A DNA stretch of 64,000 nt, taken from contig NZ_JAIVKL010000002.1 of the NCBI RefSeq assembly GCF_020524045.1, positions 62,001 to 126,000 on the forward strand. Direction: 5' to 3'. The position numbers and the translations under genes are program-made. Positions 61,663-64,000 of the stretch are shown one piece after another (positions within the stretch are counted from its first letter, which is position 1; each line of letters starts with the position of its first letter). The notes below the pieces were generated by a model, which was not told where the DNA came from, made no database searches, and was given only the letters and a program-made list of their open reading frames with translations. Source of the stretch: Metabacillus litoralis (lineage in GTDB: Bacteria; Bacillota; Bacilli; Bacillales; Bacillaceae).

Positions 61663-62860
61663 AAATTAAACGAGTTGTTACAATTCCATCAATTTGCTTA
61701 ATTTGGTCTTCTAATTGAGGAATGATATCTCCGTTAACTTTACTATCAATGTCAATCATTGTGTACGCATATTCTCCACGACTTCTGTTGACCATGTCAG
61801 CAATGTTCAAGTTGTAGCTTGAAATTGCTTGAGTGATTTGACCAACCATATTTGGAACGTTTTTGTGGAAAGTTGCGACACGACGCTTACCTGTGAAAGG
61901 AAGTGAAGCATTTGGGAAATTGACTGAGTTTTTAATGTTTCCTGTTTCTAAGAAATCCTTTACCTGACGAGCTGCCATGATTGCACAGTTTTCTTCAGAT
62001 TCTTTGGTAGACGCCCCAAGATGTGGAATCGGTACAACATTCTTCATTTTCAACACATTTTCATTAGGGAAATCTGTAATGTACTTTCCTACTTTTCCAT
62101 TTTCAAGAGCAACTTCCATATCTGTTTCATTCACAAGCTCTCCACGAGAGAAATTTAGAATATGAACGTCATCTTTCATAATACCGAATGTTTCTTCATT
62201 GAATAACCCTTTTGTCTCAGGTGTTAATGGTACGTGCACAGTAATATAATCAGAATTAGCAAATAATTGTTCAAGAGACATCGCTCGTTGTACTTTACGA
62301 GATAAGCTCCAAGCGGTATCAACAGAGATAAAAGGATCAAAACCAATTACATCCATATCTAATTCAAGTGCATCATTGGCAACAAGTGCACCGATCGCAC
62401 CTAAGCCGATTACTCCAAGCGTTTTTCCTTTAATCTCTTTTCCTACGAATTGCTTCTTACCAGCTTCAACGAGCTTTGGAATTTGGTCTCCTTCACCTTC
62501 TAGTGATTTCGTCCAAGCTACACCAGCAAATAGATTACGAGAAGAAGCCATTAATGTTGTAAGAACCATTTCTTTTACAGCATTTGCATTAGCTCCAGGA
62601 GTATTAAAAACAACAATTCCTTGTTCAGTACATTTTTCTACTGGAATATTATTTACACCTGCACCAGCACGCGCAATAGCTTTTAACCGATTTGAAAATT
62701 CCATAGAGTGCATGTTAAAGCTACGTAAAACAATTGCATCTGGATTTTCACTTTCATTGTCTATTGTAAAGTTATCTTTGTTGAACACGTTTAACCCTAC
62801 TTCTGCAATGTTATTAAGGGTTTTAATTGTTTTTACTTTGTCTAAAAGAATTGTACTCAT
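61661..62860 (-). CDS. serA: D-3-phosphoglycerate dehydrogenase
   Basis: A 399-residue NAD-dependent 2-hydroxyacid dehydrogenase starting at ATG after AGAGGAG. It has ARAGAGVNNI, the NAD fold GVIGLGAIGALVA, ITVHVPLTPETKG, NFSRGELVNE (catalytic Arg), a Glu-bearing loop and PHLGASTKESEENCA (catalytic His), then a C-terminal ACT domain (about 325-399) with VPNMVGQITQAI. This is the short single-ACT form of SerA that makes phosphohydroxypyruvate for serine synthesis. Its leader carries a ZTP-type riboswitch, tying serine supply to folate and one-carbon status. Confidence 0.85.
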   Translation of the reverse strand: MSTILLDKVKTIKTLNNIAEVGLNVFNKDNFTIDNESENPDAIVLRSFNMHSMEFSNRLKAIARAGAGVNNIPVEKCTEQGIVVFNTPGANANAVKEMVLTTLMASSRNLFAGVAWTKSLEGEGDQIPKLVEAGKKQFVGKEIKGKTLGVIGLGAIGALVANDALELDMDVIGFDPFISVDTAWSLSRKVQRAMSLEQLFANSDYITVHVPLTPETKGLFNEETFGIMKDDVHILNFSRGELVNETDMEVALENGKVGKYITDFPNENVLKMKNVVPIPHLGASTKESEENCAIMAARQVKDFLETGNIKNSVNFPNASLPFTGKRRVATFHKNVPNMVGQITQAISSYNLNIADMVNRSRGEYAYTMIDIDSKVNGDIIPQLEDQIKQIDGIVTTRLI

Positions 62861-62972
62861 AATGATTCTCCTCTTTTCATATATGTTTTTAATTTTATGA
62901 ATATTTGTATTTTATTAGAATAATGGAATCTTAGCGTAATTTCAACTTAAATATCATCCTTCTAATAAACAG

Positions 62973-63073
62973 AAAAAGGTAAGGGAGAAATTTCCCTTAC
63001 CTCTGCCCAGGCGAACGGCTACGACACTATATGCTCCCTCACGGTAATCCGCGTTTCGCCAGTTACATATAGT
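62973..63073 (-). promoter_or_regulatory. ZTP (pfl) riboswitch with terminator, serA leader
   Basis: On the minus strand: P1 arm ACTATATG (63066-63073), AACTGGCGAAA, stem CGCGG/CCGTG, GGGAGC, P1' CATATAGT (63026-63033), then GCCGTTCGCCTGGGCA (ending at 63004) and a terminator AGGTAAGGGA/TCCCTTACCT plus T-run (62973-63002). The CTGGCG...GGGAGC internal loop and the downstream CGCCTGGGCA are, from memory, the conserved parts of ZTP riboswitches, which read through when ZMP/ZTP accumulates under folate shortage. Confidence 0.8.
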
Positions 63074-63089
63074 CTTTAGATTTACTTAT

Positions 63090-63117
63090 ATTCTATCATA
63101 TTTCCCTTTAACATCAA
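63090..63117 (-). promoter_or_regulatory. Promoter of the serA leader
   Basis: TTGATG (63112-63117), 16-base spacer, TAGAAT (63090-63095) on the minus strand; transcription would start about 7-10 bases before the riboswitch P1 stem. Confidence 0.65.
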
Positions 63118-63496
63118 GTTTATTTTATAGAATTTTCAATTATATTGGATTATTTAGATTGTTATTTGTAGTAGCACATAAAGCTTTTATCAATTTGTGT
63201 CGAAAAATCAACAATTTGATATTTTAAAAATAAACAACCAAAACCTTTACTTTATCAACTAAAGCTGTATCTTTGTATCATTATTAAAAATGTAATATAA
63301 TTGAATATTTTATTTTGTCGTATATTATGTATGAATCTGTCAGTTTATGCGCTTGCCTAGGAAATAAATGTGTTGCAAGGTTCATTATATTTCCTCGTCT
63401 TTGAAAAATCTATTGTATTATTACAAACTATATTGTGTTTCTATAAATCATCTCTTCAGTAATTATAGCTTGTCGTTTCAATTTCACAGAAAAAAC
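63118..63496. other. Intergenic region without a recognised gene
   Basis: AT-rich DNA between the serA promoter and the 163-residue protein gene. No supported gene, terminator or repeat family member was seen. Confidence 0.3.
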
Positions 63497-63988
63497 TTAT
63501 ATCCCACTAAAAGATTCCCTCTTAAGTACTTCTTTGTTTTTTCCTCTAACAATAATTTCATAAGTTTCATTTTCCTTAAGTAAATATGGAAGTTGGTATA
63601 AAGTAATTATTTCATTACTTTCAAGAATGAGTTCATTTAATTTGTACTCGGTCTCAATGTTAGATTTCTGCATCGATGTGTTCAGATAATATTTTATTGG
63701 TTTTGGGTTAAAATCAATTGATATTGTTTTATATTCCGGATGATTGACTTTCAATTTTTCATCCATTGTAGGTATAACTGACATCCATTGATTTTCTGTG
63801 ATATCAACTTTGTTTATCGTCGGATCATATGTAGAAGTAATCCCATGTTTATTATCAAGAAACACAAATATGATGAAAACTAAAAGAACAATGATTGCTT
63901 CTAATGTGTATTTTCTCTTGTTCTTTTTCAAATCTACTTTTTCTTTATATTTTTCTTGTAATCTTCTCCTATTGGAATTCACTTTCAT
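63497..63988 (-). CDS. Single-pass membrane protein of unknown function
   Basis: A 163-residue protein starting at ATG after AAGGAG. A basic N-terminal region (residues 1-28, many Arg/Lys) precedes one membrane helix (about 29-44, EAIIVLLVFIIFVF). The remaining extracytoplasmic part has beta-type segments (YKTISIDFNPKPIKYYL, YEIIVRGKNKEVLKR). It would be a type II membrane protein exposed outside the cell. No family was recognised. The gene ends about 420 bases before the serA promoter. Confidence 0.65.
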   Translation of the reverse strand: MKVNSNRRRLQEKYKEKVDLKKNKRKYTLEAIIVLLVFIIFVFLDNKHGITSTYDPTINKVDITENQWMSVIPTMDEKLKVNHPEYKTISIDFNPKPIKYYLNTSMQKSNIETEYKLNELILESNEIITLYQLPYLLKENETYEIIVRGKNKEVLKRESFSGI

Positions 63989-64000
63989 AAGAGACTCCTT

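Noticed and set aside
62376-62900. 174-residue plus-strand frame opposite serA
   Set aside because: It is a shadow of the serA coding strand, which has all catalytic motifs of the dehydrogenase family.

Overview
The window is AT-rich chromosomal DNA of an endospore-forming member of the Bacillaceae. Evidence for this is a GerAB-type germination permease, a CwlJ cortex hydrolase, CotF-like and CotC-like coat proteins, a YjcZ-type spore peptide, a Spo0E-like phosphatase, a TcyP cystine transporter and a complete RsbQ-RsbP energy-stress pair, all close to the Bacillus subtilis forms. Ribosome binding sites are strong and GGAGG-like, and TTG and GTG starts are common. No rRNA, tRNA, CRISPR array, phage module or intact insertion sequence was seen.

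Layout. 1-10.6 kb: end of a germination permease gene, small membrane proteins, GNAT acetyltransferases, a BcrA-type ABC exporter, a SunI-like PH-domain protein, a phosphotransferase, an alpha/beta hydrolase and a lipoprotein. 11-16.5 kb: an RsbR-like STAS protein, a Lys/Tyr-rich CotC-like protein, an FAH-family enzyme, an SDR and a histidinol-phosphatase. 16.5-21.5 kb: a three-gene run with a MazG-like protein, a winged-helix-like protein and a 1263-residue SF1 helicase carrying a long coiled-coil insertion. 21.9-26.7 kb: DegV, YjcZ, TcyP, decayed genes and a Spo0E-like protein. 26.7-31.9 kb: a nikABCDE-type operon behind a promoter overlapped by a Fur box. 32-36.5 kb: an FAD oxidoreductase, a TetR regulator with a divergent ABC exporter, and a decayed membrane gene between two direct repeats. 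36.9-43.5 kb: a six-gene operon whose composition matches the uncharacterised E. coli ynjBCD/ynjF/ydjX-Z gene set plus a mercuric-reductase-like flavoprotein. 44-52 kb: a membrane-anchored MsrA-MsrB fusion, an MFS transporter, an ABC-2 exporter, CwlJ and a two-component system. 52.7-55.6 kb: small sporulation-type genes and a DUF421 protein. 56-64 kb: two luciferase-like monooxygenases flanking rsbQP, an NRDE-family protein, and a phosphoglycerate dehydrogenase behind a probable ZTP riboswitch.

Many intergenic regions hold short palindromic repeats. Family A (GC-rich core, about 110-210 bp) has five copies. Family M (ends like GGCTCTTTTCTGAA) has seven full or partial copies. A third element (B) occurs twice, and another direct repeat pair (C) flanks a pseudogene. 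Several repeats sit exactly between a stop codon and its terminator, and one supplies the C-terminal codons of a membrane-protein gene. Four tandem 52-bp units lie upstream of the ynj-like operon.

Two genes appear to lack a standard start codon: the winged-helix helicase partner (apparent AUA) and the NRDE protein (apparent AUC at the exact position of the family's Met-Cys start).
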